From contig CANFDA010000006.1 in assembly GCA_947445215.1 (NCBI GenBank), positions 1 through 36,111 of the forward strand: a stretch of DNA of 36,111 nt. The letters run 5' to 3'. The notes beneath the pieces were generated by a model. It was not told the origin of the DNA. It worked only from the letters and a program-made list of their open reading frames with translations, and did no database searches. The translations under genes were made by a program, and so were the position numbers. Each line of letters starts with the position of its first letter. Position 1 is the stretch's first letter. This stretch comes from Alphaproteobacteria bacterium. GTDB lineage: Bacteria > Pseudomonadota > Alphaproteobacteria > Micropepsales > Micropepsaceae. This document shows positions 8,070 through 16,929 of this stretch, piece after piece.

Positions 8070-8887
8070 GCCAGAACATGCGCCTTGCTCTTCGCATTTC
8101 CCTGGCGGCCGGTCTGGCCCTTGGCCTGGCCGCGCCGTCCTTCGCCGCGGAGGTTTCTACCCGCCGCGAGGACAAGCCAGCGCACTTCGAGTTCGAGACC
8201 CTGCTCGGCACCTATGACCGCGCGGCGCTGCAGCGTGGATATCAGGTCTACAAGGAAGTCTGCGCCGCCTGTCACAGTCTGAAGCGCATCGCCTTCCGCA
8301 ACCTGACCGACGAGGGCGGCCCCGGCTTCTCCGTCCCCCAGGCGCGGGCGCTGGCCACCGCCACCCGGGTTGTCGCCGGTCCCAATGATGCGGGCGAGAC
8401 CCACAATGACAGCGGCGAGCCGTTGACCCGCACCGGCATCCTGGCGGACTATTTCCCGCCGCCCTTCCCGAACGAGAACGCTGCCCGTACCGCCAATGGC
8501 GGCGCGCTGCCGCCGGACCTGTCGCTGTTCGTCAAGACGCGCCGTCACGGCGCGGCTTATGTCTATTCGATCCTCACGGGCTATGGCGAAAAGCCGCCGG
8601 CGGAAATCAAGGTGCCCGAAGGCAAGCACTTCAATCCCTGGTTCGAGGGCGGCTCGATCAGCATGCCCAAGCCGCTGAACGAGAATGGCATCACCTTCTC
8701 CGACGGCACCAAGGCCACCATCGACCAGCAGGCGCATGATGTGGTGACCTTCCTGGCCTGGGCCGCCGAGCCCAAGATGGAAGAGCGAAAGCGCATGGGT
8801 ATCAGCGTGCTGCTGTTCCTGATCGCCTTCGCGGGCGTGCTTGGCCTGGCATACAAGCGGGTCAAGTCCGAGTATGCGCTGAAGTAA
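8066..8887 (+). CDS. petC: Cytochrome c1
   Basis: A 273-residue cytochrome c1, the electron exit subunit of complex III. It has a cleavable signal peptide (MRLALRIS...APSFAAE), the heme-attachment motif CAACH with Cys66, Cys69 and His70, a likely axial Met in SISMPKPL around residue 205, and a single C-terminal membrane anchor ([19 protein letters not shown]) followed by basic residues. GTG 8066 overlaps the petB stop. The internal ATG 8078 is a possible alternative that would start directly at the signal peptide. It is the last gene of petABC, with a terminator hairpin about 30 bases downstream. Confidence 0.95.
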   Translation: MSQNMRLALRISLAAGLALGLAAPSFAAEVSTRREDKPAHFEFETLLGTYDRAALQRGYQVYKEVCAACHSLKRIAFRNLTDEGGPGFSVPQARALATATRVVAGPNDAGETHNDSGEPLTRTGILADYFPPPFPNENAARTANGGALPPDLSLFVKTRRHGAAYVYSILTGYGEKPPAEIKVPEGKHFNPWFEGGSISMPKPLNENGITFSDGTKATIDQQAHDVVTFLAWAAEPKMEERKRMGISVLLFLIAFAGVLGLAYKRVKSEYALK

Positions 8888-8918
8888 AACTGTCATCTCC
8901 GCGCGAGCGGTGAGTCTG

Positions 8919-8954
8919 CAAGCCGCGAGGTTTCCCCTTGCGGCTTGTTTGTTT
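8919..8954 (+). terminator. Intrinsic terminator after petC
   Basis: CAAGCCGC (8919-8926) pairs with GCGGCTTG (8940-8947), leaving a 13-base loop, and is followed by TTTGTTT. It separates petABC from the downstream mtnP operon. Confidence 0.75.
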
Positions 8955-8977
8955 GGCGCTCAGGCCCTCGCCTACGC

Positions 8978-9005
8978 TTGTCTGCTTTCGGGGGTGTGGT
9001 AGAAC
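8978..9005 (+). promoter_or_regulatory. Candidate promoter of the mtnP operon
   Basis: TTGTCT (8978-8983) and TAGAAC (9000-9005) are separated by 16 bases; each matches four of six consensus positions. The site lies between the petC terminator and the mtnP start at 9035, giving a leader of roughly 20-25 bases. No SAM-responsive riboswitch fold is recognisable in this short leader. Confidence 0.35.
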
Positions 9006-9034
9006 GCCCCGCAACCTCCGAGCCCTGAAAATCC

Positions 9035-9910
9035 ATGGCCAAAACCGTCCTCGGCATCATCGGCGGCTCCGGCGTCTATGACATTAAAGGGCTGGAAAAT
9101 GCCCGCTGGCAGGCCGTCAAAAGCCCCTGGGGCGAGCCCTCGGATCAGCTCCTGACCGGCACCCTGCAAGGCGTCGACATGGTCTTCCTGCCGCGCCATG
9201 GCCGCGGCCATATCCAGGCCCCCAGCAGCATCAACTACCGCGCCAATATCGACGCGCTGAAGCGCATCGGAGTCACCGATGTGATCTCGGTTTCGGCCTG
9301 CGGTTCGCTGAAGGAAGAGCTTCCGCCCGGCACCTTCCTGATGGCCGATCAGTTCATCGATCGCACCTTCGCCCGCGAGAAGAGCTTCTACGGTCCCGGC
9401 TTTGTCGCCCATCTGCCGATGGCGCATCCGGTCTGCCCGCGCCTGTCCGACGCCCTGACGCTGGCAGCGCGCGAGCAGAAGATCAGCCACGATCAGGGCG
9501 GTTCCTATATCTGCATCGAGGGGCCGCAATTTTCCACCCGCGCCGAAAGCGAGCTTTATCGTTCCTGGGGCTGCTCGGTGATCGGAATGACCGCCATGCC
9601 GGAAGCTAAGCTCGCGCGCGAGGCCGAGCTGCCCTACGCCATCGTCGCCATGGTGACCGATTATGATTGCTGGCACGACGATCATGACAGCGTCACGGTC
9701 GATGCCGTGATCGCGGTGATGAAGGGTAACGCCGCAAACGCCCGCAAACTGATCGCCGCCGTGGCGACCAAGCTGGAGCCGGAGCGCACGCCGTGCCCGC
9801 TGGGCGTGGAAACCATGTTGGACGTGGCTGTTATGACGGCGCCGGACAAGCGCGACCCCGCCCTGATGGCGAAACTCGATGCGGTCGCCGGCCGCGTCCT
9901 CAAGAAGTAG
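9035..9910 (+). CDS. mtnP: S-methyl-5'-thioadenosine phosphorylase
   Basis: A 291-residue trimeric-type nucleoside phosphorylase that splits methylthioadenosine with phosphate into adenine and 5-methylthioribose-1-phosphate; related enzymes also accept 5'-deoxyadenosine. Diagnostic stretches are [10 protein letters not shown] at the N-terminus, FLPRHGRGH with [35 protein letters not shown] and [16 protein letters not shown], and DYDCWHD near the C-terminus, all in family order. It is the first gene of a five-gene operon. The stop TAG is 13 bases before apt, which would recycle the released adenine, while mtnA downstream acts on the released sugar phosphate. Length and start fit the family. 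Confidence 0.94.
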   Translation: MAKTVLGIIGGSGVYDIKGLENARWQAVKSPWGEPSDQLLTGTLQGVDMVFLPRHGRGHIQAPSSINYRANIDALKRIGVTDVISVSACGSLKEELPPGTFLMADQFIDRTFAREKSFYGPGFVAHLPMAHPVCPRLSDALTLAAREQKISHDQGGSYICIEGPQFSTRAESELYRSWGCSVIGMTAMPEAKLAREAELPYAIVAMVTDYDCWHDDHDSVTVDAVIAVMKGNAANARKLIAAVATKLEPERTPCPLGVETMLDVAVMTAPDKRDPALMAKLDAVAGRVLKK

Positions 9911-9923
9911 GCGGAGCAGCACC

Positions 9924-10451
9924 ATGGATTTCAAGGACGCCATCCGCACCATCCCGAACTATCCCAAGGACGGGATCATGTTCCGGGACATCACCACCCT
10001 GCTGGGCAATCCGCGCACTTTCCGGCGCGCAGTGGATGAGCTAGTGCAGCCCTGGGCGGGCGGGCGTGTCGACAAGGTGGCTGGGCTGGAAGCGCGCGGC
10101 TTCATTCTGGGCGGCGCGGTGGCGCACCAGCTTTCCACGGGTTTCGTGCCGATTCGCAAGAAAGGCAAGCTACCCTTCAGCGTGATCGGCGAGGATTATG
10201 CGCTGGAATACGGCCAGGACCGGGTCGAGATTCACACCGACGCCATCAAGCCGGGTGACAACGTGCTGCTGATAGACGATTTGATCGCCACCGGCGGCAC
10301 TGCACTGGCGGGCATCAAGCTGATGGAGCGGGCTGGCGCGAAAGTGATCGGCTGTTCTTTTGTCATCGACCTGCCGGAACTGGGCGGCGCCGACCGCCTG
10401 CGCGCCAGCGGCCATTCGGTGCATGCGTTGGTCGCGTTTGAGGGCTGCTGA
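9924..10451 (+). CDS. apt: Adenine phosphoribosyltransferase
   Basis: A 175-residue type I phosphoribosyltransferase that makes AMP from adenine and PRPP. It has the Apt N-terminal motif [18 protein letters not shown], then EARGFILGG and PIRKKGKLP, and the PRPP loop [20 protein letters not shown] 9924 is chosen because GGAG precedes it and family proteins start with this residue; the open frame continues upstream into mtnP. Its position directly behind mtnP implies that its main adenine source is methylthioadenosine or deoxyadenosine breakdown. The TTG start of the next gene is 2 bases beyond its stop. Confidence 0.95.
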   Translation: MDFKDAIRTIPNYPKDGIMFRDITTLLGNPRTFRRAVDELVQPWAGGRVDKVAGLEARGFILGGAVAHQLSTGFVPIRKKGKLPFSVIGEDYALEYGQDRVEIHTDAIKPGDNVLLIDDLIATGGTALAGIKLMERAGAKVIGCSFVIDLPELGGADRLRASGHSVHALVAFEGC

Positions 10452-10453
10452 GC

Positions 10454-11050
10454 TTGAAGCTGTATTCGAACACCGCCTCGCCATTTGGCCGCAAGGCCAA
10501 GGTCATCGCGCATGAACTCGATCTCAAGCTGGAGATCATCCGCACTCTGCCGACGCAGGATCCCGAGTTCCGCCGTGTCAATCCGCTGGGCAAGATCCCG
10601 GCGCTGGTGCTGGATGACGGCTCGGTGCTCTTCGACAGCCCAGTGATCTGCGAATATCTCAACGCCAAGGGCGGCGGGAAATTCTTCCCTGCCGACACGA
10701 TCTGGAAGGCCGCCACCAACCGCTGGAAGTCGCTGGCGCTGCAGGCATTGGGCGACGGTATTTCCGACGCCGCCGTGGCCTGGCTGATGCTGGGGCGCGA
10801 GCCCGTGCCGCCGGAAGCCACGCGTACCCGCCAGCTGGCGGCGATCGAAGCGGGGCTGGATGCGGCGGAACGGGCGAAATTCAACGATCCCGTCACCATC
10901 GGCGAAATCAGCATCGCCTGCGCCATAGGCTATGTCGAATTCCGCCTGCCAGGCTTTGATTGGAAGAGTTCCCGCCCCAAATTGGCAGCATGGTATGCCG
11001 CCTTCGCGCAGCGGACTTCGATGCAGGCCACAGTTCCCGCGGCGCCTTGA
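10454..11050 (+). CDS. Glutathione S-transferase family protein
   Basis: A 198-residue protein with a GST-type thioredoxin fold domain followed by an all-helical C-terminal half. Residues 1-80 give KLYSNTASPFGRKAKV (possible catalytic Ser), the cis-proline region NPLGKIPALVLDDG and the glutathione-binding DSPVICEYL. The start is TTG 10454, placed 2 bases after apt, with GAGGG 9 bases upstream and the conserved KLY beginning. It sits inside the mtnP-mtnA operon, so it may act on an electrophilic or aldehyde by-product of the pathway. That role is only inferred; the substrate cannot be read from sequence. Confidence 0.85.
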   Translation: MKLYSNTASPFGRKAKVIAHELDLKLEIIRTLPTQDPEFRRVNPLGKIPALVLDDGSVLFDSPVICEYLNAKGGGKFFPADTIWKAATNRWKSLALQALGDGISDAAVAWLMLGREPVPPEATRTRQLAAIEAGLDAAERAKFNDPVTIGEISIACAIGYVEFRLPGFDWKSSRPKLAAWYAAFAQRTSMQATVPAAP

Positions 11051-11059
11051 GGTGACGGC

Positions 11060-12145
11060 ATGAAAATTAACGGCAAGCACTATCGCTCCCTCTGGGCCAT
11101 CGGCGATGACGCCTTCGGCATCATCGACCAGACCAAGCTGCCACATGCCTTCGCCACAATTACTATCCGCACGCCGGACGAGGCGGCGTATGCCATCAAA
11201 TCGATGCAGACCCGCGGCGCACCGCTGATCGGCGCGGTGGGGGCCTATGGCCTGGCGCTGGCCGTGCGCACTGATGCCTCCGACGAGGCGATCCAGAAGA
11301 TGCTGGAGATGCTGGCCGAAACCCGGCCCACCGCCATCAATTTGAAATGGGCGCTGTGGCGCATGCACGGCGCACTGCTGAACCAGCCGCATGCCAAGCG
11401 GTCCGCCTTGGCCTGGGAAGAGGCCAAGAGAATTGCAGACGAGGACGTGGCGATGAGCGAGGCCATCGGCGCCAACGGCCTGAACATCATCCAGGCCATC
11501 GCGGCGAAGAAGTCCGGTCAGACCGTCAACATCCTCACCCATTGTAACGCCGGCTGGCTGGCGACGGTGGATTACGGCACCGCGTTGGCGCCGATCTACA
11601 TGGCGCATGATGCCGGCATCCCGCTCCATGTCTGGGTCGACGAAACCCGTCCCCGCAACCAGGGCGCGGCGCTGACCGCATTCGAGCTGGGCAGCCATGG
11701 CGTGCCGCATACCATCCTGGTGGACAATGCCGGCGGCCATTTCATGCAGGCCGGCAAAGTCGACATGGTGATCGTTGGCACCGACCGCGTCACCGCCAAT
11801 GGCGACGTTGCCAACAAGATCGGCACCTATCTCAAGGCACTGGCGGCGAAGGACAACGACATTCCTTTCTATGTGGCGCTGCCGTCCTCGACCATCGACT
11901 GGACGCTGGAATCGGGCCGCGACATTCCCATCGAGGAACGCTCCTCTGGTGAAGTGCTGAAAATGTCCGGCCGCCTTCCCGATGGTTCCGTGACCATCGT
12001 GGAAATCGCCGCTCCCGGTTCCGGCGCGGCCAATCCCGGTTTCGATGTCACGCCGGCGCGGCTGGTCACAGGCTTCATCACCGAACGCGGTACTTGCGCC
12101 GCCACCCCCGAAAGCTTACGCAGCCTTTTTCCGGAAGAAAAGTAA
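11060..12145 (+). CDS. mtnA: S-methyl-5-thioribose-1-phosphate isomerase
   Basis: A 361-residue member of the eIF2B-alpha-related aldose-ketose isomerases. It converts 5-methylthioribose-1-phosphate to 5-methylthioribulose-1-phosphate, and related enzymes handle 5-deoxyribose-1-phosphate. Family landmarks are [28 protein letters not shown] with the catalytic Cys, [11 protein letters not shown], and [18 protein letters not shown] with the catalytic Asp. It lies 9 bases after the GST gene and 13 bases before the aldolase/SDR gene. No methylthioribose kinase is needed, because MtnP makes the phosphorylated sugar directly. The dehydratase and enolase-phosphatase steps of the classical salvage pathway are not encoded in this window. 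Confidence 0.95.
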   Translation: MKINGKHYRSLWAIGDDAFGIIDQTKLPHAFATITIRTPDEAAYAIKSMQTRGAPLIGAVGAYGLALAVRTDASDEAIQKMLEMLAETRPTAINLKWALWRMHGALLNQPHAKRSALAWEEAKRIADEDVAMSEAIGANGLNIIQAIAAKKSGQTVNILTHCNAGWLATVDYGTALAPIYMAHDAGIPLHVWVDETRPRNQGAALTAFELGSHGVPHTILVDNAGGHFMQAGKVDMVIVGTDRVTANGDVANKIGTYLKALAAKDNDIPFYVALPSSTIDWTLESGRDIPIEERSSGEVLKMSGRLPDGSVTIVEIAAPGSGAANPGFDVTPARLVTGFITERGTCAATPESLRSLFPEEK

Positions 12146-12158
12146 GGGTTTCTCCACC

Positions 12159-14216
12159 ATGCAGAGCAAATGGTCCGCTGAAGAAGCGAAGAAGTATGTC
12201 AGCGATTATGCTGCCAAGGGCGTAAACGAGGATGTGGCGCTGCGCACCTACACCACACGCCTGTTGGGCCGCGACCCGTCGATGGTGCTGCATGGCGGTG
12301 GCAATACGTCGGTGAAGACCACCGCGAAGGACATGCTGGGCCAGGTTGTGTCGGTGCTGCAGATCAAGGGTTCGGGATGGGACATGGGCGAGATCGAGCC
12401 CGCCGGTCTACCCGCCGTGCAGCTGGAGCCGCTGCGCAAGCTGCGCTTGCTGGACAAGCTGTCCGACGAGGACATGGTGAACTACCAGCGCATCAATCTG
12501 ATGGATTCCACGTCGCCCAATCCCTCGGTGGAGGCGCTGCTGCACGCCTTCCTGCCGCACAAGTTTGTAGACCATGTACATTCGACCGCCGTGCTGGCGC
12601 TGACCGACCAGCCCGATGGCGAGGCGGTGGTGCGCGATGTTTATGGTGACCGCGTTGCCTACGTGCCCTACACCATTCCGGGCTTCGCACTGGCCAAGGC
12701 TGTGGCCGAAGTGTTCGACAAGCACCCCAAGGTGGAAGGCCTGGTGTTGCTGCAGCACGGCATCTTCTCCATGGGCGACACGGCCGAGCAGGCCTATAGC
12801 CGTATGATCGAGTTCGTCACGATGGCGGAAGAACGCCTGAAGCAGCAGCGCAAGACGCTGGTCGCGGCCACGTTGCCGACGGATTTGGCCAAGCTGCCGG
12901 AAATCGCGCCCATCCTGCGCGGCGCGGTGGCGATCGACAAGAACGCCAATGCGGGCAGCGCCAAGCGGCAGATCCTGGAATTCCGCAGCAATCCGGCGAT
13001 CCTCGCTTATGTGAATGGCAAGGATGTCGCACGCTACAGTCAGGTTGGCGTCGTGACGCCCGACCACACCATCCGCACCAAGAACTGGCCGCTGCTGGTG
13101 CCCGCGCCGGAAGCCGGCAAGCTCGATGCCTGGACCGTCGAGGTGAAGGCAGCGGTGGACGCCTATGTGGCGCACTATCATTCTTACTTTGCCCGCAACA
13201 ACGAGAAGTCGCCCGACAAGAAAAAGGAGCTCGACGCAGCTCCGCGCGTCATTCTGGTGCCGGGTATCGGCCTGTTCGGCATCGGTGCGACCTCGAAGGA
13301 CGCCGCCATCGCCGCAGACATTGCCGAGAACACGGTGGCGGTGATCACCGATGCGGAAGCCATCGGCGAATACAAGTGCATCAGCGAATACGACATGTTC
13401 GAAGTCGAGTACTGGTCGCTGGAACAGGCCAAGCTGGGCAAGTCGAACGAGAAGGCGCTGGCCCGCCAGGTGGCGGTCGTCACCGGCGGTGGCTCGGGAA
13501 TCGGACTCGCCACAGCCAAGGCGATGGCGAAACAGGGCGCCGAAGTCGCCGTGCTGGACCGCGATCCCGATGCTGCAAAAGCTGCTGCGAAGGTCATTGG
13601 CGGCAAGGCGCTGGGCATCGCCTGCGATGTCACCGATGCGGCCAGCGTCAAGTCCGCGTTCGACGCCGTGGTGTCGAAGTTCGGCGGCGTCGATATCGTG
13701 GTGTCGAATGCGGGCGCGGCCTGGCAGGGCACCATCGGCACGGTCGATGACGAGACCCTGCGCAAATCCTTCGAGCTGAATTTCTGGGCGCACCAGTCTG
13801 TAGCGCAGAACGCCACCCGCATCATGCTGGCACAGGGAACCTTCGGTTGCCTGCTATTCAATACGTCGAAGCAGGCCGTCAATCCGGGCAAGGATTTCGG
13901 ACCCTATGGCCTGCCCAAGTCGGCCACCCTGTTCCTGGTCAAGCAGTATGCGCTGGATCACGGCAAGGACGGCATCCGCTCCAACGCCGTCAACGCCGAC
14001 CGCATCCGCAGCGGCCTCCTGACGGACGAAATGGTGGCGGCGCGCTCCAAGGCACGCGGCGTCTCGGAAGGCGATTACATGGCGGGAAATTTGCTGAAGC
14101 GCGAAGTCACGGCCGACGATGTCGCCGATGCCTTTGTCTATCTCGCCACCGCGTCGAAGACGACCGCTGCCGTAGTCACCGTCGATGGCGGCAATATCGA
14201 GGCGTCGCTGCGGTAA
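12159..14216 (+). CDS. Bifunctional class II aldolase / short-chain dehydrogenase, candidate methylthioribulose-1-P aldolase
   Basis: A 685-residue fusion. The N-terminal half is a zinc class II aldolase: phosphate loop HGGGNTSVK (45-53), likely catalytic Glu125 in NPSVEALLH, and zinc ligands His139, His141 and His200. The C-terminal half is an SDR: TGGGSGIG (442-449), Asp467 after the second strand suggesting NAD, NAG (517-519), Ser570, Tyr583 and Lys587. The architecture matches RhaEW-type rhamnulose-phosphate aldolase/lactaldehyde dehydrogenases. No rhamnose gene is nearby; instead it ends the mtnP-apt-GST-mtnA operon. It may therefore cleave methylthioribulose-1-phosphate or 5-deoxyribulose-1-phosphate to DHAP plus an aldehyde, which the SDR would process. 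ATG 12159 follows AAGGG by about 10 bases. Confidence 0.88.
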   Translation: MQSKWSAEEAKKYVSDYAAKGVNEDVALRTYTTRLLGRDPSMVLHGGGNTSVKTTAKDMLGQVVSVLQIKGSGWDMGEIEPAGLPAVQLEPLRKLRLLDKLSDEDMVNYQRINLMDSTSPNPSVEALLHAFLPHKFVDHVHSTAVLALTDQPDGEAVVRDVYGDRVAYVPYTIPGFALAKAVAEVFDKHPKVEGLVLLQHGIFSMGDTAEQAYSRMIEFVTMAEERLKQQRKTLVAATLPTDLAKLPEIAPILRGAVAIDKNANAGSAKRQILEFRSNPAILAYVNGKDVARYSQVGVVTPDHTIRTKNWPLLVPAPEAGKLDAWTVEVKAAVDAYVAHYHSYFARNNEKSPDKKKELDAAPRVILVPGIGLFGIGATSKDAAIAADIAENTVAVITDAEAIGEYKCISEYDMFEVEYWSLEQAKLGKSNEKALARQVAVVTGGGSGIGLATAKAMAKQGAEVAVLDRDPDAAKAAAKVIGGKALGIACDVTDAASVKSAFDAVVSKFGGVDIVVSNAGAAWQGTIGTVDDETLRKSFELNFWAHQSVAQNATRIMLAQGTFGCLLFNTSKQAVNPGKDFGPYGLPKSATLFLVKQYALDHGKDGIRSNAVNADRIRSGLLTDEMVAARSKARGVSEGDYMAGNLLKREVTADDVADAFVYLATASKTTAAVVTVDGGNIEASLR

Positions 14217-14251
14217 GGGCGTCGGCGAGAACCGGAGCGACCAAAAAGGCG

Positions 14252-15349
14252 CTACGTATTGAACCGGAAGTGCATGACGTCGCCATCGGCGACGACATAA
14301 TCTTTTCCTTCAAGCCGGAACTTGCCTGCCTCGCGCGCGCCAGCTTCGCCCTTGCCCGCGACATAGTCGGGATAGGCGATGGTCTCGGCGCGGATATAGC
14401 CCTTCTCGAAATCGGTGTGGATCACGCCCGCCGCCTGCGGGCCCTTGCTGCCCTTAGTCACGGTCCAGGCGCGGGCTTCCTTCGGGCCCACCGTGAAGAA
14501 GGTAAGCAGGCCCAGAAGCTCGTAACCGGCGCGGATCAGCTTGTTCAGGCCGGGCTCGTCCAGCCCCAGGGATTCCAGGAAGTCGCTGCGCTCGGCGGCG
14601 GGCATCTGGGCGATCTCTTCCTCGATCTTGGCCGAAATCACGACGCTGTGAGCGCCCTGCGATTTCGCCATCGTTTCGGCGCGGGCGGAAATGGAATTGC
14701 CCGTCGCCGCCGAACCTTCCTCGACATTCAGCACATACAGCACCGGTTTGGCCGTCATCAGGCCCAGCTGCGAATAGGGCGCGCGTTCTTCCGGCGCCAG
14801 CTCGGCGACCCGCGCGGGCTTGCCGTCGCGCAGCAGCAACAGCGCCTTGGTCATCAGGGCCAGCGCCTCCTTTGCTTCCTTTTCGCCGCTGTTAGCCTTC
14901 TTCTCCAGTGGCTTGACGCGCTTTTCCAGCGAATCTAGGTCGGCCAGCATCAGTTCGGTCTCGACGGTTTCCGCGTCGGCGTTGGGATCGATCTTGTTCT
15001 CGACATGGGTAATGTCGTCATCCTCGAAGCAGCGCAGCACATGCACCACCGCATCGACCTCGCGAATGTTGGCAAGGAACTGGTTGCCCAACCCTTCCCC
15101 CCTCGAGGCGCCGCGCACCAGGCCCGCGATATCAACGAAGGTGATGCGGGTGGGGATAATCTCCTGCGAACCGGCGATCTGCGCTAGCGTTTCCAGCCGC
15201 GGATCGGGTACCGCTACGTCGCCGACATTGGGCTCGATGGTGCAGAAGGGGTAATTGGCCGCCTGCGCCGCCGCCGTCTGGGTCAGGGCGTTGAACAGGG
15301 TGGACTTGCCGACATTGGGCAGGCCCACGATTCCGCATTTGAAACCCAT
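14252..15349 (-). CDS. ychF: Redox-regulated ATPase YchF (Obg-like)
   Basis: A 365-residue P-loop protein of the YchF/OLA1 family, which binds ribosomes and hydrolyses ATP. The G1 loop is GLPNVGKST (9-17), G3 is DIAGLVRGAS, and the usual NKxD is replaced by NVEE, the change that explains ATP preference in this family. A coiled-coil insert (residues ~125-180) and a C-terminal TGS domain ending VMHFRFNT are present. Its ATG directly abuts the TAG of pth, with no base between them. The rplY-pth-ychF order is common in proteobacteria. It converges on the aldolase/SDR gene across a 35-base gap without an obvious terminator. Confidence 0.95.
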   Translation of the reverse strand: MGFKCGIVGLPNVGKSTLFNALTQTAAAQAANYPFCTIEPNVGDVAVPDPRLETLAQIAGSQEIIPTRITFVDIAGLVRGASRGEGLGNQFLANIREVDAVVHVLRCFEDDDITHVENKIDPNADAETVETELMLADLDSLEKRVKPLEKKANSGEKEAKEALALMTKALLLLRDGKPARVAELAPEERAPYSQLGLMTAKPVLYVLNVEEGSAATGNSISARAETMAKSQGAHSVVISAKIEEEIAQMPAAERSDFLESLGLDEPGLNKLIRAGYELLGLLTFFTVGPKEARAWTVTKGSKGPQAAGVIHTDFEKGYIRAETIAYPDYVAGKGEAGAREAGKFRLEGKDYVVADGDVMHFRFNT

Positions 15350-16003
15350 CTACTCGTCTTCTTTCTTCTTTGGCTTGTCTGGTTTGGGCGTCGCCGTCAG
15401 CAGCGCCACCTTGCTCATGAAACCGGTATTGTCGTCCTTGGCCAGCAGTGGCGCAGCTTCCACCATCGCCATCACCAGCGGCTTCAGCCACCCAATCTCG
15501 TCGGCGCTGAAATTCTGCAGCACATGGCCGCTGACCTGGTCCTTTTCGCCCGGATGTCCGATGCCCAGCCGCACGCGGCGATAATCGGGCCCCAGCGTGG
15601 CGGTGATGGAGCGCAATCCGTTCTGGCCGGCATCGCCGCCGCCGGTCTTCACCTTCAGCTTGCCTGCGGCCAAGTCGATCTCGTCATGCACCACCACCAG
15701 CGCACCCAGCGGCAGCTTGAAGAAACGCAGCGCCGGGCCGACGCAATCGCCGGAGAGGTTCATGAAGGTCTGGGGTTTCAGAAGATACGTCTTGCGGCCA
15801 CCCAGGCTGCCTTCCGACAGCAGGCCGTCGAACTTGCCTTTCCATGGTCCGAAACGATGCGCGGCGTGGATTTCGTCCAGCACGATGAAGCCGGCATTGT
15901 GCCGGTTCTTCGCATATTGCGAGCCAGGGTTTCCCAATCCAGCGATAAGGAGATGCGTCCCGGATGGATCTTTTGTCCCCCGGCTGCGTCGCTCGTCGCT
16001 CAT
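15350..16003 (-). CDS. pth: Peptidyl-tRNA hydrolase
   Basis: A 217-residue esterase that frees tRNAs from prematurely released peptidyl-tRNA. Motifs in order: AGLGNPGSQYAKNRHNAGF with Asn25 and catalytic His35, LLKPQTFMNLSG, and VVHDEIDLAAGKLK with the conserved Asp, then GGGDAGQNGLRS. A short charged tail rich in Lys, Pro and Glu follows the catalytic domain. ATG 16003 (MSDERRS) is preferred; the frame continues upstream only to a weak TTG at 16048. The gene is 66 bases downstream of rplY and ends exactly where ychF starts, so the three are probably co-transcribed. Confidence 0.94.
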   Translation of the reverse strand: MSDERRSRGTKDPSGTHLLIAGLGNPGSQYAKNRHNAGFIVLDEIHAAHRFGPWKGKFDGLLSEGSLGGRKTYLLKPQTFMNLSGDCVGPALRFFKLPLGALVVVHDEIDLAAGKLKVKTGGGDAGQNGLRSITATLGPDYRRVRLGIGHPGEKDQVSGHVLQNFSADEIGWLKPLVMAMVEAAPLLAKDDNTGFMSKVALLTATPKPDKPKKKEDE

Positions 16004-16069
16004 GGACTTCTCGTCCACATCGCTTCTCGCTCCTGGCCGGAGGGCCAAAATCCCCTATCCGGGTGAGTT

Positions 16070-16813
16070 CTACTTCTTCGCCGCGGGCTTGGCAGCGGCA
16101 GCCGGAGCCTTGGCACCAGCGGCCGGAGCCTTCGCACCGGCGGCCGGAGCCTTCGCACCGGCGGCCGGGGCGGCAGCAGCGGCCGGCGCCGCTTCGGCGG
16201 CGGGGGCGTCGGCGCCGGAGGCGGCGGCCTTCTGTTCTTCACGCACCGTGCTCGAGGCGACGATGGAGGCAACAGTGAAGTCGCGGCCACGGATCACGGG
16301 CTTGGCGCCTTCCGGCAGGGTAACGGCCGAGATGTGCACGGTTTCGGCGATGTCCACCTTGGAGATGTCGACGACGATCTCGGTGGGAATATGGTCGGCC
16401 GGGCAGATCATCTCGATCTTGTGGCGCACGATGTTCAGCACGCCGCCCTTTTTCAGGCCGGGCGACTCGCCCTGGCCCTTGAAGTGCACGGGAATTTCGA
16501 TGCGCACGGTGGCGCCCTGCGCCAGGCGCAGGAAGTCGACATGCACGGGGCGGTCGCTGACGGGGTCGAGCTGGACCTGGCGAGGGAGCACGCGGGTCTT
16601 CTTGCCGCCTTCGTTCAGCATCAGCAGGCTGGTCAGGAAGGCGCCCTTTTCAATGGCGCGTTCCAGCGAGCGGGCGTCCACGGTGATGGTCTGGGGTTCG
16701 CCCTCGCCGCCATAGATGATGGCGGGGACAAGGCCCTTCTGGCGGGCCTGATAGGCCGGGCCCTTGCCCTTGTTGGCACGGGACTCGAAAGCAAGTTCTT
16801 GAATCTGCGTCAT
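16070..16813 (-). CDS. rplY: 50S ribosomal protein L25/general stress protein Ctc
   Basis: A 247-residue L25 of the long CTC type that binds 5S rRNA. The N-terminal L25 domain includes the basic stretch ESRANKGKGPAYQARQKG and VPAIIYGG. The TL5-like C-terminal domain covers roughly residues 95-190. Beyond it lies a low-complexity tail of Ala, Pro, Gly and Lys, built from 21-bp DNA repeats and ending in PAAKK. Such tails are common in alphaproteobacterial L25 but vary in length. ATG 16813 is selected by homology; the open frame upstream is non-coding. A plausible promoter lies about 55-83 bases upstream. Confidence 0.94.
   Translation of the reverse strand: MTQIQELAFESRANKGKGPAYQARQKGLVPAIIYGGEGEPQTITVDARSLERAIEKGAFLTSLLMLNEGGKKTRVLPRQVQLDPVSDRPVHVDFLRLAQGATVRIEIPVHFKGQGESPGLKKGGVLNIVRHKIEMICPADHIPTEIVVDISKVDIAETVHISAVTLPEGAKPVIRGRDFTVASIVASSTVREEQKAAASGADAPAAEAAPAAAAAPAAGAKAPAAGAKAPAAGAKAPAAAAKPAAKK
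16101..16163. repeat. Three 21-bp direct repeats in the rplY tail
   Basis: Units at 16101-16121, 16122-16142 and 16143-16163 share GCCGGAGCCTT(G/C)GCACC(A/G)GCG; the last two are identical. They encode the GAKAPAA heptads of the L25 tail. Copy number may vary by slippage without shifting the frame. Confidence 0.85.
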
Positions 16814-16867
16814 TTTTCCGCTCTTCTGGTTTCCAGACGCCAAAGGGCACCCCGAAAAGACACGCGG

Positions 16868-16896
16868 TGTGTAGCGGATGGCCCCGGCAAAGACAA
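16868..16896 (-). promoter_or_regulatory. Candidate promoter of rplY-pth-ychF
   Basis: On the minus strand TTGTCT (16896-16891) is followed after 17 bases by TACACA (16873-16868), a form of -35/-10 pair common for alphaproteobacterial sigma-70. The implied start is near 16861, giving a leader of about 48 bases before ATG 16813. Confidence 0.4.
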
Positions 16897-16929
16897 CCGG
16901 GCTAAAGTCGGGCCAAAATGGAGGATAGC

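Noticed and set aside
8948-9034. SAM or SAH riboswitch upstream of mtnP.
   Set aside because: The leader is very short and no conserved riboswitch core could be recognised.
12159-14216. Annotation as rhamnulose-1-phosphate aldolase (RhaEW) in a rhamnose operon.
   Set aside because: Architecture fits, but no rhamnose isomerase, kinase, transporter or regulator is present and the operon partners are methylthioadenosine salvage genes; kept only as an alternative.
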